64,000 nt of DNA from CAMFLJ01 sp963702555 (GCA_963702555.1 CAVPCW010000011.1:62001-126000); one strand, 5' to 3'; shown: positions 27,120-35,562, counted from the stretch's first letter. Numbers and translations are program-made. Notes: generated by a model not told the origin, from the letters alone.

Positions 27120-27227
27120 ATCGGTCCTGCTCGCCGGTGACCCGACGGTGACCTCGCTGCCCTCCCGGCAGACGGGACCGGCACGAGGCAGCGGTCCCGC
27201 CCGGGGCTGTGGGCGGTGAGGGCCCGC

Positions 27228-27572
27228 TCAGGCCGAGCGGAGGTGGACCTGGAGGTGCAGCGGAACCGGGATCTCCGGCAGCTGGTCCTCCGGGCGGGGG
27301 TTCTTGGACGGACGGCCTCGCCGGCGCTTGGTGGCGAGGATCTTCCCGTTGATGAACATCTGACCGCCCCACACGCCCCAGGGCTCGTGGCGCTCGATGG
27401 CGCCCTCGAGGCACTCGAGCGCCACCGGGCAGGTGGCGCAGATGGCTCGGGCGGCCGCGATGTCCTGCAGCTCCTCGGAGAAGAACACGCCGGTGAGCGA
27501 GCCCTCGAGGTCGTTGCAGGCGGCGTTGGCCCGTACGGCTGGTGAGATGTCGTCGATCGCTTCGGCGAGCAT
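27228..27572 (-). CDS. WhiB-family iron-sulfur transcriptional regulator
   Basis: 114 aa, typical WhiB size. The four cluster-binding Cys are present: Cys19, Cys45, Cys48 and Cys54 (ICATCPVALEC gives the CxxCx5C). The G[I/V]WGG turn is GVWGGQ, followed by a basic AT-hook-like RRRGRPSK for DNA binding. AAAGGGA precedes the ATG. WhiB proteins are confined to actinobacteria and their phages and control development, redox or antibiotic responses; which one applies here cannot be told. Confidence 0.95.
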   Translation of the reverse strand: MLAEAIDDISPAVRANAACNDLEGSLTGVFFSEELQDIAAARAICATCPVALECLEGAIERHEPWGVWGGQMFINGKILATKRRRGRPSKNPRPEDQLPEIPVPLHLQVHLRSA

Positions 27573-27715
27573 CGCAGTCCCTTTCGGTGTGGTGGTCAGA
27601 GCGGTGGTGCGGGTCGTGCGGGGTGCTGCAGGTGGTGCGGGTGCAGCGGTTGGGATCCGGGGGTGTGGACCCGTGCCGGCGGCGGAACTGAGCGGTGCCG
27701 CCGGGACGAACGAGA

Positions 27716-27743
27716 AAGGCCGCCGGGAGAACCCGGCGGCCTT
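27716..27743 (-). terminator. Strong hairpin terminator
   Basis: 12-bp perfect stem AAGGCCGCCGGG with a 4-nt loop TTCT, then TCTCGTT on the minus strand. It ends a transcript coming from the small reading frame at 27768-27941, 24 nt upstream. Confidence 0.7.
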
Positions 27744-27767
27744 CGGAAGCGTTCTACGCAGCGGGGG

Positions 27768-27941
27768 CTACGTGAGGCTCGGAAGTCGCCGGGCGGGATG
27801 CTTGTGGCCGAAACCGGAGGAGGCATCCATGGCCGGGGCGTACCAGGCGGTGGTGGTGGTCACGGCCGGGTTCGCCACGATGGCGCGCACGCGGGCGCCC
27901 GAAAGGGCGGCGAGCACACAGGCGTTGGCGGTCGTGAACAT
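27768..27941 (-). CDS. Possible small protein, 57 aa, unknown
   Basis: A short frame with strongly GC-biased third codon positions, starting MFTTANACVLAALSGARV and ending HKHPARRLPSLT. It ends just before a strong terminator on the same strand, which supports a real transcript. TTGACG lies about 40 nt upstream of the ATG as a possible -35; no ribosome binding site is seen, so translation could be leaderless or start elsewhere. It is upstream of whiB in the 542-bp gap 27573-28114; the remainder of that gap shows no other gene. I recognise no family. Confidence 0.35.
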   Translation of the reverse strand: MFTTANACVLAALSGARVRAIVANPAVTTTTAWYAPAMDASSGFGHKHPARRLPSLT

Positions 27942-28114
27942 GGGAGCCAGGGAACCACAGGTCCTCCGGCCCGTCAACGCAATTAACGGCGTGGGGTGGG
28001 CGAAGCCGGCGGTGGACAGCGCTCGGACGCCATGCAGGTCGCTTCTTGGGGCGTGTCCGACGACACCCCGAGCCGCGACCGTTCGCCGCCTACCCACCGG
28101 TAACGTCGGAACCC

Positions 28115-28966
28115 GTGTCGAGCCCGGAATCCCCTGCCCGCAAGCCCAACGGTGGCGATCTGCTCCTGCCCGTGCCCAGTGCCGGCCGGGTGTTCCGCGC
28201 CGGTCGCCGGGTGCGCCTGGGCGACGTCGACCCGACCGGTCGGCTCCGACTCGACTCGATCGCCCGCTACCTCCAGGACGTCAGCGGTGACGACACCGAC
28301 GACTCCCGCCTCCCCGACGCCCAGGACTGGGTCGTGCGCCGCACGGTCATCGAGCAGCGCCGCCCTGCCACCCTCGGCGAGCGCGTGGAGCTGGCCACCT
28401 TCTGCTCCGGCTTCGGCAGCCGCTGGGCCGAGCGCCGGGTCTCCATCCTGGGTGAGTCGGGTGCGGTCGTCGACGCGGTGACGGTGTGGGTGCACGTCGA
28501 TCCGACCACCGGTCGGCCCAAGTCACTGTCAGCGGAGTTCCACGCCCTCTACGACGCCGCCGCCGGCGGTCGTGAGGTCCTGGCCCGCCAGGTCCACGAG
28601 CCGGTCGACCCCGCGGCCGACGGTGTCACGACCTTCCCGTGGCAGCCGCGTGCCACCGACCTCGACGTGCTCGACCACGCCAACAACGCCATGGGCTGGG
28701 CGGTCGTCGAGCAGCTCCGTGCCCGCCTCCTCGATGCCGACAGCCTCGGCCGCGGCCACACCGCCGATGTCGTGACCGGTCCGTTCCGGGCCGAGGTCGA
28801 GTTCCGCGACGCGGTCCCCCGATCGGTGGCCGACGGCGACGAGCCCCTGGTCGTGGCCCACGTGCCCTCGGGCGGGGGGCACCTGCTCACCCTCTGGTCG
28901 GCCGACCGGTCGGTCGTGCACCTGACGGCGAGCGTTCAGCCGTTGGGCGAGAGCACCCGGCCGTAG
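28115..28966 (+). CDS. Acyl-ACP thioesterase family protein
   Basis: 283 aa with two hot-dog domains. The first starts FRAGRRVRLGDVDPTGRLRL with the LQDVSGDD helix and WVVRRTVIEQRRPA strand; the second contains RATDLDVLDHANNAMGWAVV, where the Asp/Asn/His cluster matches the active site of FatA/acyl-ACP thioesterases. It would release fatty acids from ACP or CoA. GTG start 8 nt after TAACGT, consistent with a leaderless mRNA. Its last 31 bp overlap the 3' end of the convergent serpin gene. Confidence 0.8.
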   Translation: MSSPESPARKPNGGDLLLPVPSAGRVFRAGRRVRLGDVDPTGRLRLDSIARYLQDVSGDDTDDSRLPDAQDWVVRRTVIEQRRPATLGERVELATFCSGFGSRWAERRVSILGESGAVVDAVTVWVHVDPTTGRPKSLSAEFHALYDAAAGGREVLARQVHEPVDPAADGVTTFPWQPRATDLDVLDHANNAMGWAVVEQLRARLLDADSLGRGHTADVVTGPFRAEVEFRDAVPRSVADGDEPLVVAHVPSGGGHLLTLWSADRSVVHLTASVQPLGESTRP

Positions 28967-30348
28967 AACAGCGCCGCCCCCGTCGGGCGGTCGCGCACAA
29001 GCACCAGGAACGGCCGGTCGACGGTGACCACCGTGGCCTTGGGCACCACCGGGGCGATCGTCGTCGGGACGGTCGAGGTGGTGGTCGGGTCAGTGCCCTC
29101 GAGCTGCCCCTCGCCGGCCGACGCCGTCGTGGTCGGTGCGGTCGTGGTGGTCGTCGCCCTGGTGGTGGGCGCGGTGGCGGGCGGCTTCGGGGTGGTGGCG
29201 GTGGCCTCGGTGCCCTGCTCGGCGATGGCCAGGTAGGTCTGGTGCAGCACGGACGTCAACGAGAGTGGCTCGGTGCTGATGCCGGAGAAGTCGGCGGCGA
29301 AGGGGTCGGTGGCCAGGGTCAGCCCGAGTGAGCGCAGGGCGTCGGTGAGCGGGATGTCGGTCGTGAAGCCGAACTTGGGGAGGCCGAGGTCGAGGGTGGT
29401 GGGGGCGAGTGAGCGGAGCAGGTCGCGGAGCCCCTCGCCGTCGAGGCCCCGCTCGACGTCGGTGAAGCGGCCGTCGTCGGGGACGATCACCGTGAGCCAC
29501 AGTGACCGGCCGAGGTAGGGGAGGTCGACCGCCACCCAGCCGTCGCCGGCGCCGTAGCGGGCGTCGGTGAGCGCCGGGTTCCGCATCATCGAGACGGTCG
29601 AGACCGACCCGTCGAGGTGGCGGAAGGGCGCCAGGCGGGTCTCGGTGTCGGCGAACGGGGTGACCCACGGGGCCTTCAGGTAGGCGGCCCCGGCGGCCAG
29701 GATGCGGGTGGTCGGGGAGATGGTGCCGCGGGGCGCCAGCTGGTCGATGTGGTCGTTGGTGGCGTCGGCGACCCAGCTGTTGACGGCCTTGCGGGCGGTC
29801 TCGGGGTCGGAGCGGAAGTCGGTGGTGCGCACGCCCGAGCCCCAGGTGGTGGCCAGCCCGTCGAGCCAGTCGCGCTCGATGGTCGTGCCCTTCTGCAGCC
29901 AGAGGCTCTGGGCCAGGTCGATGGCCACGGTGCCGGTGCGGCTCGTGGTGTCGCGCTGCTCCCCGGCCCGGGAGGTCACGAGACGGTCGAGCGACGACAG
30001 CCCACTCGCCAGCTGCTCCGGGGCATCCGGCCCCTCGGGGGTGTGCAGCACGCGGTCGAGCTCGGCGGCGGTGTCGCCGGCCGCTCCCGAGCGGGCCTGG
30101 GAGAGCGACATGGCGACGGGGAGCGCGGCCACGGTGATGTCGGACCCCGGGCTGGCCTCGGCCAGGCGCTGCTCGAGCTCGACGGCGAGGTCGAGCACGG
30201 GCCCCGAGGCGCGCTCGGCGGCCGAGAGCTCCACCGGTTCTTCGTCGCCGGTGCCCCGCACCTCGGTGCCGGCGCCACCGGAGCAGGCCACCGCACCCAG
30301 CGAGAGCCCGATGGCGACGAGGCCGAGAGCGCGGCGGCCGCGGGACAT
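28936..30348 (-). CDS. Serpin-family lipoprotein with a long Thr/Pro-rich reactive-loop insertion
   Basis: 470 aa. Signal peptide with lipobox-like AVAC (about residue 21), then a serpin fold: SDITVAALPVAMSLSQARSG, LAQSLWLQKGTTIERDWLD, VNSWVADATNDHIDQLAP and ILAAGAAYLKAPWVTPFADT are classical serpin segments. The hinge AEQGTEATAT is intact, suggesting an inhibitory serpin. Between the hinge and the VDRPFLVLVRDRPTGAALF strand lie about 60 residues, mostly Thr, Pro and Ala, about 40 more than usual. Inhibits serine or cysteine proteases at the cell surface by family inference; target unknown. Confidence 0.9.
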   Translation of the reverse strand: MSRGRRALGLVAIGLSLGAVACSGGAGTEVRGTGDEEPVELSAAERASGPVLDLAVELEQRLAEASPGSDITVAALPVAMSLSQARSGAAGDTAAELDRVLHTPEGPDAPEQLASGLSSLDRLVTSRAGEQRDTTSRTGTVAIDLAQSLWLQKGTTIERDWLDGLATTWGSGVRTTDFRSDPETARKAVNSWVADATNDHIDQLAPRGTISPTTRILAAGAAYLKAPWVTPFADTETRLAPFRHLDGSVSTVSMMRNPALTDARYGAGDGWVAVDLPYLGRSLWLTVIVPDDGRFTDVERGLDGEGLRDLLRSLAPTTLDLGLPKFGFTTDIPLTDALRSLGLTLATDPFAADFSGISTEPLSLTSVLHQTYLAIAEQGTEATATTPKPPATAPTTRATTTTTAPTTTASAGEGQLEGTDPTTTSTVPTTIAPVVPKATVVTVDRPFLVLVRDRPTGAALFYGRVLSPNG

Positions 30349-30368
30349 GCGCGCCACCGTAGGCCGGG

Positions 30369-31544
30369 TCAGGCGCCGGCGGCGTCGAGCGCGGCGGTGG
30401 CGGCCGCCATCATGCGGGCCGAGCAACCGGCCATGGCCACGGGCGGGGCGAGGTCGTCGACGAGGCGGTCGGCGATGGCCCGAAGGGCGTCGGCGGCATC
30501 GCCCTCGCCGAGCGACACCGGGGAACCGGCGTCGCCGCCGGCGGAGACGGCGGGCTCGAGCGGCACCGTGCCGATGAGGGGGACCTCGGCCTCGGCAGCC
30601 AACGCGGCGCCACCGCCCTCGCCGAACACGGCGTGCATGGTGCCGTGCTCGCAGCGGAAGGCGCTCATGTTCTCGATGACGCCGAGCACGTGGAGGTGGC
30701 TCTTGCGGGCCATCGTGACGGCCCGGCTGGCCACCCGCTGGGCGGCCAGCGCCGGGGTGGTGACCACGATCATCTCGCTCTGGGGGAGCATCCGGGCCAG
30801 GCCCATCTGCACGTCGCCGGTACCGGGCGGGAGGTCGATGACGAGGTAGTCGAGGTCGTCGGCCCAGGCCACGTCCTCCAGGAAGTGCTGCACGGCCCGG
30901 TTGAGGATGAGGCCGCGCCACATGAGGGCGTCGGTCTCGTCGTCGACCAGCAGGCCCATCGACACGACGTCGAGGCGGCCGGTGCCGACCGGCACGGAGT
31001 GGGGCTGGATGCGGCGCCCACCCTCGGCGTTGGCCTCGGCGTGGAGGCGCCCTTCGAGACCGAGCATGCGGGGGATCGAGAAGCCCCAGATGTCGGCGTC
31101 GATCACGCCGACGGCGAAGCCCCGCTGGGCCAGGGCGGCGGCCAGGTTGGCGGTGATGGAGGACTTGCCCACGCCGCCCTTGCCGGAGGCCACGGCGAGC
31201 ACGCGGGCACCGAGCGGCACGGCGTTGGGGCCGGCCGAGCCCTGGGCGTTCTTGCGGGCGATGCCCATCGCCGTGGCCTTCTGCTCGGGGGTCATCTCGG
31301 TCCAGTCGATGCCGACCGAGGTGACGCCCGGGAGGCCCATGGCCCGGCTCACGATCTCCCGCTTGAGCTGGGCGCGCAGCGGGCATCCGGCAGTGGTGAG
31401 GGCGAGGGTGACGCGGACGGCACCGTCGGCGTCGATGGTGGCGGCCTGGGCCATCCCGAGCTCGACGATGTCGGCCCCGAGCTCGGGGTCGATGACCCCG
31501 CGGAGGGCCTCGAGGATGTCGTCAGGGGTGGGGACAGCGTTCAC
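30369..31544 (-). CDS. Mrp/NBP35-type Fe-S cluster carrier ATPase
   Basis: 391 aa. N-terminal MIP18 (DUF59) domain with VIDPELGADIVELGM and TTAGCPLRAQLK, followed by the P-loop ATPase with deviant Walker A SGKGGVGKSSITANLAA, then DADIWGFSIPRMLGL and DYLVIDLPPGTGDVQMGL. The CxxC seen in many ApbC proteins is not present in the usual spot; single Cys residues occur in FRCEHG and AGCSAR. Role: transfer of Fe-S clusters to apoproteins. GTG start 7 nt after TAGAAT. Divergent from a SufR-like regulator. Confidence 0.9.
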   Translation of the reverse strand: MNAVPTPDDILEALRGVIDPELGADIVELGMAQAATIDADGAVRVTLALTTAGCPLRAQLKREIVSRAMGLPGVTSVGIDWTEMTPEQKATAMGIARKNAQGSAGPNAVPLGARVLAVASGKGGVGKSSITANLAAALAQRGFAVGVIDADIWGFSIPRMLGLEGRLHAEANAEGGRRIQPHSVPVGTGRLDVVSMGLLVDDETDALMWRGLILNRAVQHFLEDVAWADDLDYLVIDLPPGTGDVQMGLARMLPQSEMIVVTTPALAAQRVASRAVTMARKSHLHVLGVIENMSAFRCEHGTMHAVFGEGGGAALAAEAEVPLIGTVPLEPAVSAGGDAGSPVSLGEGDAADALRAIADRLVDDLAPPVAMAGCSARMMAAATAALDAAGA

Positions 31545-31585
31545 GGGGAGGATTCTAACGGCGTGGCCCGTGTAAACTCGGCGGG
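31545..31585. promoter_or_regulatory. Mirror-image leaderless promoters of mrp and the SufR-like gene
   Basis: 41 bp separate two GTG starts. TAGAAT (31552-31557, minus) and TAAACT (31573-31578, plus) each sit exactly 7 nt before their GTG. Such a compact layout would let one bound regulator control both genes; the divergent SufR-like protein is the obvious candidate. Confidence 0.6.
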
Positions 31586-32356
31586 GTGGAAGGTCAGGCG
31601 CAGGAGCGCCATCCCGACCTCCGGGATCCGGGGGAGCAGGCAACGGTCGGCCCGGCTCCGGGCCCTGCCGACCGCTCGCCGCGCCTCGACGTGCTGAAGG
31701 CCCTGGGCGACAACACCCGCTACGCCATCTACCTCGAGCTGGCCCGCAGCCCACTGCCGTTGGCGACGTCGGAGGTCGCCGACGCCCTCGCCCTGCACGT
31801 CAACACCGTGAGGCCCCACCTCGAGCGCATGCGCGACGTCGGCCTGCTCAGCGTCGACACCGAGACCCGCGGCACCGTCGGCCGCCCGCAGCACCGCTGG
31901 TCGCTCAGCCCCGACGCCCCCGTCCTCGGCCTCGAGCCCTCGCCGTGGCCCACCCTCGCCCGAACCCTTCTCGATGCCGCGGCCAGCGGCGGGCTCGCAC
32001 CCGATGACCTCGCCGACGCCGGTCGCCGCCAGGGCCGGGCCGACGCCGCCCAGTGGCCCGCCGGCACCGACTGCCTCGACGGCCTGGTCGTCGAGCAGGC
32101 CCGCATGGGCTTCGACCCCGCCACTGTCGAGGAGCCCCACCGGGCCACGGTGGCCTTCGCCCACTGCCCGTTCCGCGACCTCGCCGACGAGCACCCCCAG
32201 CTGGTCTGTGCCCTTCACGGTGGCCTGGTCGAGGGCTTCGTGGGGGCCTGGTCGGGCTGCTCCGTCGACCGATTCCACGCCCTCGTCGACCGTTCTCCCT
32301 GCCAGGTCGATCTGGTGCTCGCCTCGTCCGACAACGATTCCCCCACCACCGGCTGA
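31586..32356 (+). CDS. SufR-like helix-turn-helix regulator with Cys ligands
   Basis: 256 aa. N-terminal winged HTH: LKALGDNTRYAIYLELARS, SEVADALALHVNTVRPHLER, GLLSVDTETRGTVGRPQHRW. The C-terminal half carries four spaced Cys: C-x13-C-x16-C-x13-C beginning at AHCPFRD, close to the cluster-binding pattern of SufR repressors of Fe-S biogenesis. Genes for an Fe-S carrier (divergent) and an A-type Fe-S protein (downstream) flank it, supporting a role as an Fe-S sensor. Spacing is not identical to characterised SufR, so the cluster ligands are inferred. Confidence 0.72.
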   Translation: MEGQAQERHPDLRDPGEQATVGPAPGPADRSPRLDVLKALGDNTRYAIYLELARSPLPLATSEVADALALHVNTVRPHLERMRDVGLLSVDTETRGTVGRPQHRWSLSPDAPVLGLEPSPWPTLARTLLDAAASGGLAPDDLADAGRRQGRADAAQWPAGTDCLDGLVVEQARMGFDPATVEEPHRATVAFAHCPFRDLADEHPQLVCALHGGLVEGFVGAWSGCSVDRFHALVDRSPCQVDLVLASSDNDSPTTG

Positions 32357-32416
32357 CGCTCCGGCGTCGGCGCCCGCTACCCTTTCAGCCACCTGCTGTT
32401 CCATGGAGGACACCAC

Positions 32417-32737
32417 GTGATCACTCTCACCGACAACGCATCGCTCAAGGTCAAGGAGCTCATCGCCCAGGAGGGTCAGGACGGCCTGATGCTCCGCGTG
32501 GCCGTGCGCCCCGGCGGCTGCAGCGGCTTCAGCTACGAGATGTTCTTCGACACCGAGAAGGACAACGAGGACCTCGTCGACGAGACGGCCGGCGTGCCGG
32601 TCGTGGTCGACCCCTCGAGCGCCCAGCTGCTCTCCGGCGCCACGCTGGACTACAAGGACGGTCTCCAGGGGGCCGGGTTCGCCATCGACAACCCGAACGC
32701 CCAGAAGACCTGCGGCTGCGGCCAGTCCTTCAGCTGA
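32417..32737 (+). CDS. HesB/IscA/ErpA-type Fe-S assembly protein
   Basis: 106 aa A-type carrier. The three conserved Cys are present: GGCSGFSYEM and the C-terminal TCGCGQSF. Normal family length. GGAGG lies 8 nt before the GTG, and TACCCT at about 32378 is a likely -10, so it may have its own promoter. It delivers [2Fe-2S] or [4Fe-4S] clusters to targets. Neighbours Mrp and the SufR-like regulator make a small Fe-S locus. Confidence 0.95.
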   Translation: MITLTDNASLKVKELIAQEGQDGLMLRVAVRPGGCSGFSYEMFFDTEKDNEDLVDETAGVPVVVDPSSAQLLSGATLDYKDGLQGAGFAIDNPNAQKTCGCGQSFS

Positions 32738-32777
32738 TCGCCCGCCGCTGCGGCGGCGACGCAACCGAGATCATCCC

Positions 32778-32801
32778 GACGGCCGCCTCCGGGCGGCCGT
32801 C
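32778..32801 (+). terminator. Hairpin terminator after hesB
   Basis: 10-bp perfect stem GACGGCCGCC / GGCGGCCGTC with a TCCG tetraloop, 40 bp after the stop. No T-tract. The same TCCG loop occurs in the terminator after the second glnA (40289). Confidence 0.65.
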
Positions 32802-32816
32802 GTCGCGCCTCACGAC

Positions 32817-32937
32817 GCCGTTCGTTCCTCTGTGGCTCACCTGGTCAGGTCACGCCTGACGACGTGAGCCACAGAGCGCCGTTCGTTCCTCTGTGGCTCA
32901 CCTGGTCAGGTCATGCCTGACGAACTGAGCCACGGAG
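32817..32937. repeat. Tandem 61-bp direct repeat, each copy a two-tier hairpin
   Basis: Copies at 32817-32877 and 32878-32937 differ at a few bases. Each begins GCCGTTCGTTCC and contains an outer stem CTCTGTGGCTCA(C) with its complement and an inner stem GTCAGG/CCTGAC. They sit between convergent genes (hesB and a Tat lipoprotein) and share the TGGCTC core with the repeat at 24163. Confidence 0.8.
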
Positions 32938-32943
32938 GGTGGG

Positions 32944-33888
32944 TCAGGAGGTGGCGGCCTGGAAGGCCTGGGCCAGCTCGACGCGGTCGAAGATGTTGTC
33001 GAGCCGGGCCACGATGACACCGTTGGCCCGGGCCACGAAGAGGCTGGGCTCGAACGACAGGCCGTAGGCGCTCACCGCCTCGGTGAGGCCGTTGGACGCG
33101 GGGTCGCCGCCGCCCGCCGGGTCGACGTAGACCTCGGCGTGCACGACCTGGAGGCCCGGGGTGGCGGCGGCCTGCTCCATCACGAGGTCGAGCACGGGAC
33201 CGCAGACGCCGGTCTGGCAGTACTGCGGGGTGCTGATCATGAGGGCGACCGGGGCGTCGCCGGCGAGCGCCTCGGTGAGGGTCTGGCCGTGGAACGGGCA
33301 CTGCGGCGACCGGGTGCAGATGGGGGTGACGCCCCGGGCGTCGGCGGTGGTCGGGGTGGAGACCGGGATCATCGCCTGGCCGACCTGCACGATCGACGAG
33401 CCACCGGGAGCCTCGACCCGGAACGCCTGGTCGGCGGTCTGGCCGTCGAGCTCGGTGCTCACCGTCCAGGTGCCCGCCTGATCGAACGTGGTGACGAGCG
33501 GGTAGTACCCGATCGGCACTCCGTCGGCATGGCGGGGGATGGTGACGGGGGCCCCGACCGGCGTGCCCTCCCGGGAGAGCTGCACGGTGAGGGTGGCCGG
33601 GCCGTCGGCCTCGGGCGGGCCCTCGGGGCTGGCGATGGCGAGGGCGAGGCGCTGGGGCGTGCCCGCCTCGACATAGCCGCCGGTGTAGTTGAAGAGCCCC
33701 ACCAACTGGCGGCCGTCGAGTGAGGTCGTGAGGGTGAGGCGGTCGCCGCTCGAGCTCGAGTCGCCCGACCCGCACGCGGCGAGGATCGAGGGCGCGGCCA
33801 GGGCCAGGGCACCCATCCCGCCGACCACGCCGGCGCGGTGGAGGAAGGCGCGCCGGCCGAGCGGGGGGAGCTGCGGTTCGGGGCTCAT
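32944..33888 (-). CDS. Tat-exported lipoprotein with thioredoxin-like C-terminal domain
   Basis: 314 aa. Twin-arginine signal GRRAFLHRAGVVGG followed by a hydrophobic stretch and lipobox LAAC (about residue 39), so it should be folded before export and lipid-anchored outside. The middle domain is beta-rich, with no motif recognised. The C-terminal half has PVALMISTPQYCQTGVCGPV, a thioredoxin-like strand followed by a C-x4-C instead of CxxC, then HAEVYVDPAG and FEPSLFVARANGVIVARLDN, typical of thioredoxin folds. Function unknown; a redox or copper-handling role is possible. Confidence 0.7.
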   Translation of the reverse strand: MSPEPQLPPLGRRAFLHRAGVVGGMGALALAAPSILAACGSGDSSSSGDRLTLTTSLDGRQLVGLFNYTGGYVEAGTPQRLALAIASPEGPPEADGPATLTVQLSREGTPVGAPVTIPRHADGVPIGYYPLVTTFDQAGTWTVSTELDGQTADQAFRVEAPGGSSIVQVGQAMIPVSTPTTADARGVTPICTRSPQCPFHGQTLTEALAGDAPVALMISTPQYCQTGVCGPVLDLVMEQAAATPGLQVVHAEVYVDPAGGGDPASNGLTEAVSAYGLSFEPSLFVARANGVIVARLDNIFDRVELAQAFQAATS

Positions 33889-33914
33889 CGGGCCTCGAAC
33901 CTATCCTGCGGCCG

Positions 33915-35558
33915 ATGTCCGACCCCGTCGCCCCCGAACCAGAGCGCGCCACCGTCGCCTTCGTCGTCGACGGCACCGAGGTCGAGGTGCCCGACGACGG
34001 TTCGTCGCTGCTCGTCGCGCTTCGTGACCACCTCGGTGTGCGCTCACCCAAGGACGGGTGCAGCCCCCAGGGCCAGTGCGGGTGCTGCACGGTGCTGGTC
34101 GACGGCGCGCCGCGGGTCTCGTGCGTGACCCCGGTGCGACGGGTCGCCGGCCGGGTGATCACGACCGTCGACGGCCTCGACGCCGACGACCGCGAGCGGT
34201 GGGCCGGGGCGTTCCTCGCCACCGGCGCCAGCCAGTGCGGGTTCTGCACGCCGGGCATCGTGTGCCGACTCGAAGGCCTGCGGGCCAAGGGCACCGCGGC
34301 CGACGACCATGCTGCGGTCGACCGGGCGCTCGCCGCCCACCTGTGCCGCTGCACCGGTTGGCAGACCATCGGCGAGGCCTGGGCGGTCGCCGTCGCCGGC
34401 GCGTCGGGCGCGGCCCACGCGCTGGAGGCCGACCGCGACCTCGAGGCCGCTGGCCGGCGGGCCACGATCGAGGGGGGCACGCCCAGCACGTCGGCGCCGA
34501 CGTGGTGCTCGGTCGGGCCGGCTTCGCCGACGACGCCGCGCCCGAGGGCGCCCTCGTGGCCGTGCCGGACGGCGAGGGCGGGTGGGCCGTCGGCGAGACC
34601 CTCACCGAGGCGCGAGCCGCGGCGGGCAAGGTCCAGGGTCGACACGGCACCGTCGAGCCCCGGCCGCCGCTCGACCTGCCCGATGGCGACTGGGCCCTGA
34701 CCCTGCGCACGAGCTGGGTGGAACCGGCCTACCTCGAGACCGACGCCGCCTGGTGCGAGCCCGGCGGCGAGCCCGTGGGCCCGCTCGGCAACGGCGGCGC
34801 CTTCGGTGGCAAGGAGACCTCGATCGTCGCCGCTGCTGCTCGTGAGCTGGCCGATCGCCACGAGCGCCCGGTGCGGGTGCTGCTGTCCCGCGAGGACACC
34901 GTGCGCCTCGGCGCCAAGCGCCCGCCGATCGCGGCCGGCGTCCGGCCCGACGGAACCGGCATCGTCCGGGTGGCTCGCACCGAGGGCATCGCCGAGGCCG
35001 TCCGCACTGCAGCGCCAGGCCTGGTCGTCGAGCAGGTCGACGTCTCCGGCCCGCCCACCTCCACCGCCATCCGAGGCGCCGGCTGGGTCGAGGCCGCGGT
35101 GCTGCTCGCCGGGCTCGAGGCCCAGCGCCGCTCGGTCGACGGTGTCGAGGCCCACACCGCCGCAGTGGTCTCGCCCGACGGGGCCGAGGCGGAGGCCTCG
35201 ATCGGGCCCGACGGTGTGGTGCGGGTGCAGCTCCGCTGCGGCGCGGTGCTCGACCACGTCGTGCTGCGCTCCTACGCCATCGGCGCCGCCCACATGGCCC
35301 TCGGGCTGGGTCACGAGCGAGGGGCTCGCCGTCGACTCCGACGGCACGGTCGGTGACCTCACCGTCCGCTCGTTCGGGGTGCTCCGCTCCTCGGAGATGC
35401 CGCTCGTGGAGGTCACCCTCCACGATGACGATGGTGAGCCGGTGAACGGTTCCGACGCCGTGTTCGCCGCGGTCGCGGCCGCGGCCTGGTCGGTGCAGGG
35501 CTGGCCCACCGACTGGCCCACCGGCCGGCCCCTGGGTGCAGACGCTGTGCCACAGTGA
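33915..35558 (+). CDS. [2Fe-2S] ferredoxin domain fused to a shortened molybdo-hydroxylase domain (two frameshifts)
   Basis: About 547 aa when a -1 slip in the G6 run at 34472-34477 and a +1 in the G run at 35303-35305 are bridged. Residues 1-160 are the small subunit of xanthine dehydrogenase/CO dehydrogenase-like enzymes: plant-type cluster CSPQGQCGCCTVL plus C, and the second cluster domain CGFCTPGIVCRLEG with HLCRCTGW. The rest resembles parts of the large Mo subunit: NGGAFGGKETS, TSTAIRGAGWVEAAVLLA and MALGWVTSEGL. It is only about 350 aa instead of about 750, and the catalytic GxGE motif is not recognisable. Reaction unknown. RidA follows 4 bp downstream. Confidence 0.78.
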
Positions 35559-35562
35559 GGCC

